This document shows, in pieces, positions 7,057 through 15,244 of a DNA stretch of 64,000 nt. The notes beneath the pieces were generated by a model, which worked only from the letters and a program-made list of their open reading frames with translations, was not told where the DNA came from and did not search any database. Both the position numbers and the translations under genes were made by a program. Each line of letters begins with the position of its first letter. The stretch's first letter is position 1. Source of the stretch: Streptomyces marokkonensis (GTDB taxonomy: Bacteria; Actinomycetota; Actinomycetes; Streptomycetales; Streptomycetaceae); NCBI RefSeq assembly GCF_008312835.1, contig NZ_VSKS01000005.1:62001-126000 (forward strand), in the 5' to 3' direction.

Positions 7057-8898
7057 ATGATTACTTCCGTTCTTGTCGCGAACCGGGGCGAGATCGCCTG
7101 CCGCATCGTGCGCACCTGCCGTGAGCTGGGCATCCGCACGGTCGCCGTGCACTCGGACGCCGACGAAAACGCCCTCCACGCGCGCGTGGCGGACACCGCG
7201 GTCCGGCTGCCCGGGGCGGCGCCCGCCGACACCTACCTGCGCGGCGACCTGATCGTGAAGGCCGCCCTCGCCGCGGGCGCGGACGCCGTGCACCCCGGCT
7301 ACGGCTTCCTCTCCGAGAACGCCGGCTTCGCGCGGGCCGTGCGGGACGCCGGCCTGGTGTGGATCGGGCCGCCCCCGGAGGCGATCGAGGCGATGGCGTC
7401 CAAGACGCGCGCCAAGGAGCTGATGGGTATCGCGCCCCTGCGGGAGGTCACCGAGGCCGACCTGCCGGTGCTGGTCAAGGCCGCGGCGGGCGGCGGCGGA
7501 CGCGGCATGCGCGTCGTACGGCGTCTCGCCGACCTGGACGGCGAACTGGCCGCCGCCCGCGCGGAGGCCGCGAGCGCCTTCGGTGACGGCGAGGTGTTCG
7601 TGGAGCCGTATGTGGAGGGCGGCCGGCACGTCGAGGTGCAGGTGCTCGCCGACACGCACGGCACGGTGTGGGCGCTGGGCACGCGCGACTGCTCCCTCCA
7701 GCGCCGCCACCAGAAGGTGATCGAGGAGGCCCCGGCGCCCGGACTGTCCGCGCGGCTCACCGAGGAGCTCCACGCCCTCGCCGTACGCGCCGCGCGTGCC
7801 GTCTCCTACGTCGGCGCCGGCACGGTGGAGTTCCTGGTCGCCGGGGGCCGGGCGCACTTCCTGGAGATGAACACCCGCCTCCAGGTGGAACACCCGGTGA
7901 CAGAGGCCGTGTCCGGCGTCGACCTCGTCGCCGAGCAGATCCGCGTCGCCGAGGGCCACGCCCTCGACGGCGGGCCTCCCCGCCCGCACGGGCACGCCGT
8001 GGAGGCCCGCCTCTACGCCGAGGACCCCGCCAGGGACTGGGCACCGCAGACCGGCCGCCTGCACCGCCTCGCCGTACCCGGCGCCGTGCGCCTGGACACC
8101 GGTTACACGGACGGCGACGACATCGGCGTCCACTACGACCCGATGCTCGCCAAGGTCGTCGCCCACGCCCCCACCCGCGCGGAGGCGGTCCGCAAGCTGG
8201 CCTCCGCCCTGGAACGCGCGGTGATCCACGGTCCCGTCACCAACCGGGACCTCCTCGTCCGCTCCCTGCGCCACGAGGAGTTCGCCGAGGCCCGCATGGA
8301 CACCGGCTTCTACGACCGCCACCTGCCCGAACTGACGGCCCCGGCCCCCGACCCGTACGCCCCGCTCGCCGCCGCCCTCGCCGACGCCCACGGCCGCTCC
8401 CGCTTCGGCGGCTGGCGCAACCTGCCCTCGCAGCCGCAGGCCAAGCGGTACCTCATGGCGGGCGAGGAGCACGAGGCCCGCTACCGGCACACACGGGACG
8501 GCCTCACGGCCGACGGGGTGCGGGTGGTCCACGCGGACGCGGGGCTCGTGATCCTCGACGTGGACGGCGTCCGGCGCAGGTTCGAGGTCAGCCGCTACGG
8601 CGACCAGGTGTACGTCGGCGCCACCGCCCTCACCGCGCTGCCCCGCTTCCCCGACCCCACCACCCAGCACGCCCCCGGCTCCCTCCTGGCCCCCATGCCG
8701 GGCACGGTCGTCCGCATCGCCGACGGCCTGACCGAGGGAGCCGCGGTGCAGGCCGGACAGCCCCTCCTGTGGCTGGAGGCCATGAAGATGCAGCACAGGA
8801 TCACAGCCCCGGCCACGGGAACCCTGAGCACCCTGCACGCCGTACCGGGACAGCAGGTGGAGCCCGGCATGCTGCTGGCGGTGGTGCAGCCGGCCTAG
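7057..8898 (+). CDS. acyl-CoA carboxylase alpha subunit (biotin carboxylase plus BCCP)
   Basis: This 613-aa protein fuses biotin carboxylase to a biotin carrier domain. It starts MITSVLVANRGEIACRIV. The ATP-grasp glycine loop is KAAAGGGGRGMRVV, and the active-site segment is FLEMNTRLQVEHPVTE. The C-terminal lipoyl-like domain carries LEAMKMQ, with the biotinylated lysine at about residue 577. It pairs with the beta subunit immediately upstream. The ATG at 7057 has GTGAGGG just before it. An oddity is that the segment between K120 (in SKTRAK) and K141 (in LVKAAAGGGG) is only about 20 residues, shorter than the roughly 40 residues usual in biotin carboxylases. The ATP-lid entry region is therefore compact. 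Confidence 0.92.
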   Translation: MITSVLVANRGEIACRIVRTCRELGIRTVAVHSDADENALHARVADTAVRLPGAAPADTYLRGDLIVKAALAAGADAVHPGYGFLSENAGFARAVRDAGLVWIGPPPEAIEAMASKTRAKELMGIAPLREVTEADLPVLVKAAAGGGGRGMRVVRRLADLDGELAAARAEAASAFGDGEVFVEPYVEGGRHVEVQVLADTHGTVWALGTRDCSLQRRHQKVIEEAPAPGLSARLTEELHALAVRAARAVSYVGAGTVEFLVAGGRAHFLEMNTRLQVEHPVTEAVSGVDLVAEQIRVAEGHALDGGPPRPHGHAVEARLYAEDPARDWAPQTGRLHRLAVPGAVRLDTGYTDGDDIGVHYDPMLAKVVAHAPTRAEAVRKLASALERAVIHGPVTNRDLLVRSLRHEEFAEARMDTGFYDRHLPELTAPAPDPYAPLAAALADAHGRSRFGGWRNLPSQPQAKRYLMAGEEHEARYRHTRDGLTADGVRVVHADAGLVILDVDGVRRRFEVSRYGDQVYVGATALTALPRFPDPTTQHAPGSLLAPMPGTVVRIADGLTEGAAVQAGQPLLWLEAMKMQHRITAPATGTLSTLHAVPGQQVEPGMLLAVVQPA

Positions 8899-8900
8899 GG

Positions 8901-8960
8901 GAGCGGGGCTGTGCCCGACATGCGGCTGCCGCCGCGTGGGCGCGACCAGCCGGAGACAAC
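8901..8960 (+). repeat. dispersed intergenic repeat, copy A
   Basis: This segment contains GCGGGGCTGTGCC followed by TGCGGCTGCCGCCGCGTGGG and then CGCGACCAGCC. The same order of blocks recurs at 25011-25070 and, on the other strand, at 32480-32534. All copies lie between genes. Similar sequences are common in Streptomyces genomes. This copy sits between the carboxylase alpha and acyl-CoA dehydrogenase genes inside the operon. Confidence 0.6.
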
Positions 8961-9006
8961 CCGCACCCTCCCGACGACCTGAAGCCCCTCCCCCTTAGGA
9001 GCGCTC

Positions 9007-10179
9007 ATGTCCGTGATCGAATCCGAAGAGCACAAGGCCCTCCGCGAAGCCGTCGCCTCGTTCGCGAAGAACCACCCCCGCACCCCCGCCCCCGGCGACC
9101 GGCAGTTCTGGCAGGAGGCAGCCAAGCTCGGCTACATCGGCGTCAACCTGCCGGAGGCATACGGCGGTGGCGGCGGCGGCATCACCGAACTCTGCCTCGT
9201 CCTGGAGGAGATGGGCGCCGCCGGCAACCCCCTCCTGATGATGATCGTCTCCCCGGCGATCTGCGGCACCGTCATCTCCCGCTTCGGCACCGAGGCCCAG
9301 AAACGGGAGTGGCTGCCCGCCCTGGCCGACGGCAGCCGCCTGATGGCCTTCGGCATCACCGAACCCGACGCCGGCTCCAACTCGCACCGGATCACCACCA
9401 CCGCCCGGCGCGACCCCGACACCGGCGACTGGCTGCTCACCGGCCGCAAGGTGTTCGTCTCGGGTGTCGACATCGCCGACGCCACCCTCATAGTGGGCCG
9501 CACGGAGGACGCCCGCACGGGGAGCCTCAAGCCCTGCCTGTTCATCGTCCCGCGCGACACCCCCGGCTTCGGGCGCCGGGTGATCGACATGGAACTCAAC
9601 GCCGCCGAGAAGCAGTTCGAGCTGGTCCTGGACGACGTGCGGCTGCCCGCCGACGCGCTCGTCGGTGGGGGCCCCTCCCACGCTTTCGGCAGTGGGGGAG
9701 AGGACGCCGGGCTGCTCCAGCTCTTCGCCGGCCTCAACCCCGAGCGCATCATGACGGCCGCGTTCGCGATCGGCATGGGCCGTTTCGCGCTGTCCCGTGC
9801 CGTCGAGTACGCGCGTGAGCGCACCGTCTGGAAGGCCCCCATCGGCGCCCACCAGGCGATCGCACACCCCCTCGCCCAGGCGCACATCGAGCTCGAACTC
9901 GCCCGCCTGATGATGCAGAAGGCCGCGTACCTCTACGACGCCGGGGACGACGTGGGCGCGGGCGAGGCCGCCAACATGGCCAAGTACGCGGCCGCCGAGG
10001 CGTGTGTGAAAGCCGTCGACCAGGCCGTGCACACCCTCGGCGGCAACGGCCTCACGCGCGAGTTCGGGCTCGCCAGGCTGATAACCGCCGCGCGCGTGTC
10101 TCGTATCGCGCCGGTGAGCCGGGAGATGATTCTCAACTACGTCTCCCACCAGACCCTGGGCCTGCCCAAGTCGTACTAG
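9007..10179 (+). CDS. acyl-CoA dehydrogenase
   Basis: This 390-aa flavoenzyme catalyses alpha,beta-desaturation of an acyl-CoA. It has the full acyl-CoA dehydrogenase fold: an N-terminal helical domain, the middle-domain motif MAFGITEPDAGSNSH, and a C-terminal helical domain with HTLGGNGLTREFGLARL. The ATG follows TTAGGAG. In the Atu/Liu scheme it would act before the carboxylase, like AtuD/AtuC or LiuA. An oddity is that residues around 220-232 (GGGPSHAFGSGGED) are encoded by a palindromic repeat (9665-9700) that matches an intergenic repeat elsewhere in the window. This loop therefore looks like an in-frame insertion after LPADALV. Confidence 0.92.
   Translation: MSVIESEEHKALREAVASFAKNHPRTPAPGDRQFWQEAAKLGYIGVNLPEAYGGGGGGITELCLVLEEMGAAGNPLLMMIVSPAICGTVISRFGTEAQKREWLPALADGSRLMAFGITEPDAGSNSHRITTTARRDPDTGDWLLTGRKVFVSGVDIADATLIVGRTEDARTGSLKPCLFIVPRDTPGFGRRVIDMELNAAEKQFELVLDDVRLPADALVGGGPSHAFGSGGEDAGLLQLFAGLNPERIMTAAFAIGMGRFALSRAVEYARERTVWKAPIGAHQAIAHPLAQAHIELELARLMMQKAAYLYDAGDDVGAGEAANMAKYAAAEACVKAVDQAVHTLGGNGLTREFGLARLITAARVSRIAPVSREMILNYVSHQTLGLPKSY
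9665..9700. repeat. REP-like palindromic element inside the acyl-CoA dehydrogenase gene
   Basis: The block TGGGGGCCCCTCCCA, about ten bases, then CAGTGGGGGAG has the same layout as the intergenic element at 39672-39709 (TGGGGGTACCTCCCA, about eleven bases, CACTGGGGGAG). Here it is translated in frame without a stop and adds roughly a dozen Gly/Ser/Pro-rich residues to a surface region of the enzyme. The outer halves can pair as a hairpin (CTCCCAC with GTGGGGGAG). Confidence 0.6.
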
Positions 10180-10230
10180 GGGTCGGACCCCCCTGAGCCC
10201 GCCAGGCTTCACGGCCGTCTTGGAGGAACC

Positions 10231-11811
10231 ATGTTCCGAAGCGAGTACGCGGACGTCGCGCCGGTCGAACTCCCCATCCACGAAGCGGTGCTCGCCCGGG
10301 CCGCCGAGTTCGGGAGCACCCCGGCGCTGATCGACGGCACCGACGGCACGACCCTCACCTACGAGCAGCTGGACCGCTTCCACCGGCGGGTCGCCGCCGG
10401 GCTGGCCGAGGCGGGCGTCCGCAAGGGGGACGTGCTCGCGCTGCACAGCCCCAACACGATCGCCTTCCCCACCGCCTTCTACGCGGCCACCCGCGCGGGC
10501 GCGTCCGTCACCACCGTGCACCCCCTGGCGACCCCCGAGGAGTTCGGCAAGCAGCTGAAGGACTCCGGGGCGCGCTGGATCGTCACCGTCTCACCGCTGC
10601 TGGGGACCGCTCGGCGGGCCGCCGAACTCGCGGGCGGGGTCGAGGAGATCCTCGTCTGCGACAGCGCGCCCGGTCACCGTTCCCTGATCGACATGCTGGC
10701 CTCCACGGCCCCCGAGCCGGTGGTGGGGATCGACCCGGCCGAGGACGTCGCCGCGCTGCCGTACTCCTCCGGCACCACCGGCGTCCCCAAGGGCGTGATG
10801 CTCACCCACCGGCAGATCGCCACCAACCTCGCGCAGCTCCAGCCACTGATCACGGCGGGCCCCGGCGACCGCGTCCTCGCCGTGCTCCCGTTCTTCCACA
10901 TCTACGGGCTGACGGCCCTGATGAACGCCCCGCTGCGGCAGGGCGCCACCGTCGTCGTCCTGCCGCGCTTCGACCTGGAGACGTTCCTCGCGGCCATCCA
11001 GAACCACCGCATCACCGGCCTGTACGTGGCCCCGCCGATCGTGCTGGCCCTCGCCAAGCACCCCCTGGTCGCCCAGTACGACCTGAGCTCCCTGAAGCAC
11101 ATCGTCAGCGCCGCCGCGCCCCTGGACGCGAGCCTCGCCGCCGCCTGCTCGCGGCGGCTCGGGCTGCCGCCCGTCGGGCAGGCGTACGGCATGACGGAAC
11201 TGTCGCCGGGCACCCACGTCGTCCCCCTGGACGCCATGGACGAGGCGCCCCCCGGCACCGTCGGCAAGCTCATCGCCGGCACCGAGATGCGCATCGTCTC
11301 CCTCGACGACCCCGCGAAGGACCTCGGCCCCGGCGAGTCCGGCGAGATCCTCATCCGCGGCCCCCAGGTCATGAAGGGCTACCTCGGCAGGCCCGACGCC
11401 ACCACCGCGATGATCGACGAGCAGGGCTGGTTGCACACCGGGGACGTCGGCCACGTCGACGAGGCCGGCTGGCTGTTCGTCGTGGACCGGGTCAAGGAGC
11501 TCATCAAGTACAAGGGCTTCCAGGTCGCACCCGCCGAGCTCGAGGCGCTGCTGCTCACCCACCCGGGGATCGCCGACGCCGCCGTCATCGGCGTCTACAA
11601 CGAGGACGGCAACGAGGTCCCGCACGCCCACGTCGTCCGTCAGCCGTCCGCCCCGGAGCTGTCCGAGGGCGAGATCATGATGTACGTCGCCGAGCGCGTC
11701 GCCCCGTACAAGCGGGTCCGGCGCGTCACCTTCATCGACGGCGTCCCGCGCGCCGCCTCCGGAAAGATCCTGCGCCGTGAACTCCGCGCGGCGCACGAGG
11801 AGCCCTCGTGA
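10231..11811 (+). CDS. AMP-dependent acyl-CoA synthetase, 4-coumarate:CoA ligase-like
   Basis: This 526-aa adenylate-forming ligase activates a carboxylic acid to its CoA thioester using ATP. The P-loop motif YSSGTTGVPKGVMLTH, the A5 motif QAYGMTELSP, the A7 motif WLHTGDVGHVDE and the A8/A10 motifs (VDRVKELIKYKGFQV and AASGKILRREL, with its catalytic lysine) are all present. It resembles plant-type 4CL enzymes, as do many streptomycete fatty or aryl acid ligases. TGGAGG precedes the ATG. It would supply the substrate of the adjacent dehydrogenase and carboxylase, the role AtuH has in terpene catabolism. The downstream hydratase overlaps it by GTGA. Confidence 0.9.
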   Translation: MFRSEYADVAPVELPIHEAVLARAAEFGSTPALIDGTDGTTLTYEQLDRFHRRVAAGLAEAGVRKGDVLALHSPNTIAFPTAFYAATRAGASVTTVHPLATPEEFGKQLKDSGARWIVTVSPLLGTARRAAELAGGVEEILVCDSAPGHRSLIDMLASTAPEPVVGIDPAEDVAALPYSSGTTGVPKGVMLTHRQIATNLAQLQPLITAGPGDRVLAVLPFFHIYGLTALMNAPLRQGATVVVLPRFDLETFLAAIQNHRITGLYVAPPIVLALAKHPLVAQYDLSSLKHIVSAAAPLDASLAAACSRRLGLPPVGQAYGMTELSPGTHVVPLDAMDEAPPGTVGKLIAGTEMRIVSLDDPAKDLGPGESGEILIRGPQVMKGYLGRPDATTAMIDEQGWLHTGDVGHVDEAGWLFVVDRVKELIKYKGFQVAPAELEALLLTHPGIADAAVIGVYNEDGNEVPHAHVVRQPSAPELSEGEIMMYVAERVAPYKRVRRVTFIDGVPRAASGKILRRELRAAHEEPS

Positions 11812-12542
11812 CCCTGATCGGCCGCACCCGCGCGCGGGGCGTCGAAACGCTCCGTCTCGACGCCCCGGAGCGCCGCAACGCCCTGTCCGCCGCCCTCGTC
11901 GCCGAGCTGGCCGGGGCACTGACCGACGCGGGGGAGGACACCGCCGTCCGCGCGGTGGTCCTGACCCACACCGGCACCACCTTCAGCGCGGGCGCCGACC
12001 TGCGCGACCCGCCCGCGCCGGATGCGCTGGTGGGCCTGCTGCGGCAGATCGTCGAGCTGCCCAAACCGGTCGTCGCGCGGGTCACCGGGCACGTCCGCGC
12101 GGGCGGTCTCGGGCTGCTCGCCTCCTGCGACATCTCCGTCGCCTCCCTCGCGGCCGACTTCGCGTTCACCGAGGTACGCATCGGGGTCGCCCCGGCCGTC
12201 ATCTCGCTGCCGCTGCTGCCCCGCACCGACCCGCGCGCGCTGGCCCGCTACTACCTCACCGGGGAGCGCCTCGACGCCGCCGAGGCCGTCCGCACCGGCC
12301 TGCTCACGGCGGCCGGTGAGGACGTGGACGCCACCCTGGCCCCGATCCTCGACGGTCTGCGCAAATCCGCCCCCGAAGCCCTGGCCGAGACGAAACGGCT
12401 GCTCACGGCTAAGGTGCTGGAGACCTTCGACCGGGACGCGGCCGGCCTGACCGCGCTCTCGGCCCGCCTCTTCGCCTCCGCCCACGCGCGCGAGGGGATG
12501 ACGGCCTTCCTCGAACGACGGGATCCGGAATGGGTGGTGTGA
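11808..12542 (+). CDS. enoyl-CoA hydratase/isomerase family, AUH/AtuE/LiuC-like
   Basis: This 244-aa crotonase-fold protein has the CoA-binding motif TFSAGADLRDPP. The active-site region is HVRAGGLGLLASCDISVAS, followed by FAFTEVRIGVAPAVIS. The classical first catalytic glutamate of enoyl-CoA hydratase (GGGCE) is replaced by a glycine context, while the second (TEVRIG) is retained. That pattern is typical of methylglutaconyl-CoA and isohexenylglutaconyl-CoA hydratases, which would act directly after the carboxylase of this operon. The GTG start lies in GTGA over the ligase stop, and the TetR gene begins 13 bases before this stop. The lyase expected to finish the pathway is not in the window. 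Confidence 0.85.
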   Translation: MTLIGRTRARGVETLRLDAPERRNALSAALVAELAGALTDAGEDTAVRAVVLTHTGTTFSAGADLRDPPAPDALVGLLRQIVELPKPVVARVTGHVRAGGLGLLASCDISVASLAADFAFTEVRIGVAPAVISLPLLPRTDPRALARYYLTGERLDAAEAVRTGLLTAAGEDVDATLAPILDGLRKSAPEALAETKRLLTAKVLETFDRDAAGLTALSARLFASAHAREGMTAFLERRDPEWVV

Positions 12543-13144
12543 GCGCGGCCGACCGTGCGGAACGAGTCCCCAAGCAGGACCGCAGCCGGGCCACCCGGCA
12601 GCGGCTCCTTGAGGCCGCCGTGGCCTGCCTCGCCGAACACGGCTGGGCGGGCTCCACGGTCTCCGTCGTCGCCGAACGGGCGGGTGTCTCCCGGGGGGCC
12701 GCCCAGCACCACTTCCCGACCCGTGAGGACCTCTTCACGGCCGCCGTGGAGTACGTCGCCGAGGAGCGTTCCACCGCCCTGCGCGCCCTCTTCCCGGAGG
12801 GCGCCGCGGCGGGTGACCGCCGCGCGGTGGTCGCGGCCCTCGTCGACCTCTACACCGGTCCGCTCTTCCGCGCGGCGCTCCACCTGTGGGTCGCCGCGTC
12901 CAACGAGGAACAGCTGCGCCCGCGCGTGACCGAGCTGGAGTCGCGCGTCGGCCGCGAGAGCCACCGCATCGCCGTCGAGCTCCTCGGCGCCGACGAGTCC
13001 CGCCCCGGCGTCCGTGAAACCGTCCAGGGCCTCCTCGACATGGCCCGCGGCCTGGGCCTCGCCAACCTCCTCAGCGACGACACGGCCCGCCGCGAGCGGG
13101 TGGTGGCCCAGTGGGCGGCCCTGCTGGAGCAGGCGCTGCGCTGA
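12530..13144 (+). CDS. TetR-family regulator, last gene of the operon
   Basis: This 204-aa protein has an N-terminal TetR helix-turn-helix (RQRLLEAAVACLAEHGWAGS, then TVSVVAERAGVSRGAAQHHF) and a helical ligand domain. The ATG at 12530 overlaps the hydratase reading frame by 13 bases, so it is translated from the operon mRNA. It is the only regulator in the operon, the position-equivalent of AtuR in Pseudomonas. The likely operator is the palindrome at 2880-2893 ahead of the first gene, and an acyl-CoA intermediate would be the natural inducer. Both points are inference. The gene ends 18 bases from the converging pdxH gene. Confidence 0.87.
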   Translation: MGGVSAADRAERVPKQDRSRATRQRLLEAAVACLAEHGWAGSTVSVVAERAGVSRGAAQHHFPTREDLFTAAVEYVAEERSTALRALFPEGAAAGDRRAVVAALVDLYTGPLFRAALHLWVAASNEEQLRPRVTELESRVGRESHRIAVELLGADESRPGVRETVQGLLDMARGLGLANLLSDDTARRERVVAQWAALLEQALR

Positions 13145-13162
13145 GGCGGCCCTGGTCCCGGG

Positions 13163-13831
13163 TCACGGGGCGAGCCGCTCCACCCGCCAGCTCCCGTCCG
13201 CCTCCGCGACGTACCGAAGGCGGTCGTGGAGCCGGTTCTCCCTGCCCTGCCAGAACTCCACGGCCCGCGGGACCACCCGGAAGCCGCCCCAGTGGGGTGG
13301 CACCGGCACCTGCTCGCCCTCCGGGTAGCGGGCGGCCAGGTCGGCGTAGGACGCGTCGAGCTCCGCGCGGCCCGCGATCACCGACGACTGGCCGCTGGCC
13401 CACGCGCCCAGCTGGGAGCCGTGCGGGCGGGTGCGGAAGTAGGCCGCGGTCTCGTCGCGGCCGGTGCGCCGCGCGGTGCCGGTGACGATGACCTGCCGGG
13501 CCATCGGGTGCCACGGGAACAGCAGGGCGACGTGCGGGTTCCCGGCCAGGTCACGGCCCTTGCGGGAGCCGTAGTTCGTGTAGAAGACGAAGCCCTCGTC
13601 GTCGAAGTGCTTCAGCAGCACGGTGCGTGAGCTGGGCCGTCCCTCGGTGTCCGCAGTCGAGACGATCATGGCGTTCGGCTCGAACAGCCCGCCGTCCGTC
13701 GCCGCCTGTTTGAACCAGCGGGCGAACTGCTCCACGGGAGTGGCGGCCAGGTCGGTCTCGGAGAGCCCCTCGGTCCGGTAGTGCTTGCGCATCGCGGCGA
13801 GAGCGAAGGGCACGGCGTCTCGGTCGGTCAC
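13163..13831 (-). CDS. pdxH: pyridoxamine 5'-phosphate oxidase
   Basis: This 222-aa FMN enzyme oxidises pyridoxamine or pyridoxine 5'-phosphate to pyridoxal 5'-phosphate, the last step of PLP salvage. The order of motifs matches Pdx[66 protein letters not shown] and the C-terminal [15 protein letters not shown]. The length is close to E. coli PdxH. I chose GTG at 13831 because AGGA lies seven bases upstream. An ATG at 13849 would add six residues but has no ribosome binding site. It is divergent from the citrate synthase gene across a 290-base region with TGGCACT repeats. Confidence 0.92.
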   Translation of the reverse strand: MTDRDAVPFALAAMRKHYRTEGLSETDLAATPVEQFARWFKQAATDGGLFEPNAMIVSTADTEGRPSSRTVLLKHFDDEGFVFYTNYGSRKGRDLAGNPHVALLFPWHPMARQVIVTGTARRTGRDETAAYFRTRPHGSQLGAWASGQSSVIAGRAELDASYADLAARYPEGEQVPVPPHWGGFRVVPRAVEFWQGRENRLHDRLRYVAEADGSWRVERLAP

Positions 13832-13889
13832 GCCGTCATCCTGCCGCATGAACGCGGCGCCCGGGGGAGCGGTGGCCTTCGTCACCCCC

Positions 13890-13949
13890 TGGCACTGAGT
13901 GCCGCGAACCCTCCCCAAAGCTGGCACTCAGGGATATCGTGCTGGCACT
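13890..13949. promoter_or_regulatory. cluster of TGGCACT repeats in the pdxH/citrate synthase divergent region
   Basis: TGGCACT occurs at 13890-13896, 13922-13928 and 13943-13949, and the first copy is followed after one base by its inverse AGTGCC (13898-13903). The second and third copies are 21 bases apart, two helical turns. GATATCGT between them could be part of a promoter -10 element. This looks like a multi-site operator shared by the divergent genes. The regulator is unknown. Confidence 0.4.
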
Positions 13950-14121
13950 GATCCGGTTGGGTGACCGCCAGCCGGGCATCACAGGGGTACGTCCAGGACC
14001 GCGAGTCCACGCAGCGTGACCGCGGATCCACCGGACGCACCCACTCGCGCCGAGCCGACCCGACACATGGTCGTCCCACCCCACAACACCATCTGTCACC
14101 CACCTCACGAGGAGCCGCCTG

Positions 14122-15222
14122 ATGTCCGACTTCGTACCCGGGCTCGAAGGAGTCGTCGCGTTCGAGACGGAGATCGCCGAACCGGACAAGGAGGGCGGCG
14201 CCCTCCGGTACCGGGGCGTCGACATCGAGGATCTGGTCGGGCACGTCTCCTTCGGCAACGTCTGGGGACTGCTCGTCGACGGGGCGTTCAACCCCGGGCT
14301 GCCGCCCGCCGAGCCGTTCCCGATCCCCGTGCACTCCGGTGACATCCGTGTCGACGTGCAGTCCGCGCTCGCCATGCTGGCGCCCGTGTGGGGCCTGAAA
14401 CCGCTCCTCGACATCGATGCCGAGCAGGCCCGTGACGACCTCGCGCGCGCCGCCGTCATGGCCCTGTCCTACGTCGCCCAGTCCGCGCGCGGCCAGGGCC
14501 TGCCCATGGTGCCGCAGCGCGAGATCGACAAGGCGGAGTCCGTCGTCGAGCGCTTCATGATCCGCTGGCGCGGTGAGCCCGACCCGCGGCACGTCGCCGC
14601 CGTCGACGCGTACTGGACGTCGGCCGCCGAGCACGGCATGAACGCCTCCACGTTCACCGCGCGGGTCATCGCCTCGACGGGCGCGGACGTCGCCGCGGCC
14701 CTCTCCGGGGCCGTGGGCGCCATGTCAGGACCCCTGCACGGCGGCGCGCCCTCACGCGTGCTGGGCATGATCGAGGAGATCGAGCGCACCGGGGACGCCG
14801 AGGCGTACGTCAGGCAGGCCCTCGACAAGGGCGAGCGCCTCATGGGCTTCGGCCACCGCGTCTACCGCGCGGAGGACCCCCGCGCCCGCGTCCTGCGCCG
14901 CACCGCCCGCGAGCTCGGCGCCCCGCGCTTCGAGGTCGCCGAGGCCCTGGAGAAGGCCGCCCTGGCGGAACTGCACGCCCGCCGCCCCGACCGGGTGCTC
15001 GCCACCAACGTCGAGTTCTGGGCCGCGATCGTGCTGGACTTCGCCGAGGTCCCGGCGCACATGTTCACCTCGATGTTCACCTGCGCCCGTACGGCGGGCT
15101 GGTCGGCGCACATACTCGAGCAGAAGCGCACGGGCCGCCTGGTCCGGCCGTCGGCCCGCTATGTCGGCCCCGGCAGCCGCGACCCGCGCGAGATCGAGGG
15201 CCACGGGGACATCGCCCACTGA
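14122..15222 (+). CDS. citrate synthase, short actinobacterial type (citrate synthase 2)
   Basis: This 366-aa protein condenses oxaloacetate with an acyl-CoA. The two catalytic histidines are visible at about H206 (GPLHGGAPSR) and H245 (GFGHRVYRAEDPRA). The position of the catalytic aspartate, normally in an NVDF motif, is occupied by glutamate (E298 in ATNVEFWAAIVLDF). GAGGAG lies ahead of the ATG. The length is at the short end of the type I family. A 2-methylcitrate synthase or other citrate synthase-like activity is possible, since actinobacteria usually encode several paralogues. It is divergent from pdxH. Downstream is the small-RNA region on the opposite strand. Confidence 0.85.
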   Translation: MSDFVPGLEGVVAFETEIAEPDKEGGALRYRGVDIEDLVGHVSFGNVWGLLVDGAFNPGLPPAEPFPIPVHSGDIRVDVQSALAMLAPVWGLKPLLDIDAEQARDDLARAAVMALSYVAQSARGQGLPMVPQREIDKAESVVERFMIRWRGEPDPRHVAAVDAYWTSAAEHGMNASTFTARVIASTGADVAAALSGAVGAMSGPLHGGAPSRVLGMIEEIERTGDAEAYVRQALDKGERLMGFGHRVYRAEDPRARVLRRTARELGAPRFEVAEALEKAALAELHARRPDRVLATNVEFWAAIVLDFAEVPAHMFTSMFTCARTAGWSAHILEQKRTGRLVRPSARYVGPGSRDPREIEGHGDIAH

Positions 15223-15244
15223 TCCGCGGACCCCGGGAACGCAG

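Noticed and set aside
13890-13930. CIRCE/HrcA element suggested by TGGCACT
   Set aside because: CIRCE requires GCACTC-N9-GAGTGC arms pointing inward. Here the arms have different spacing and orientation, and no heat-shock gene is adjacent.
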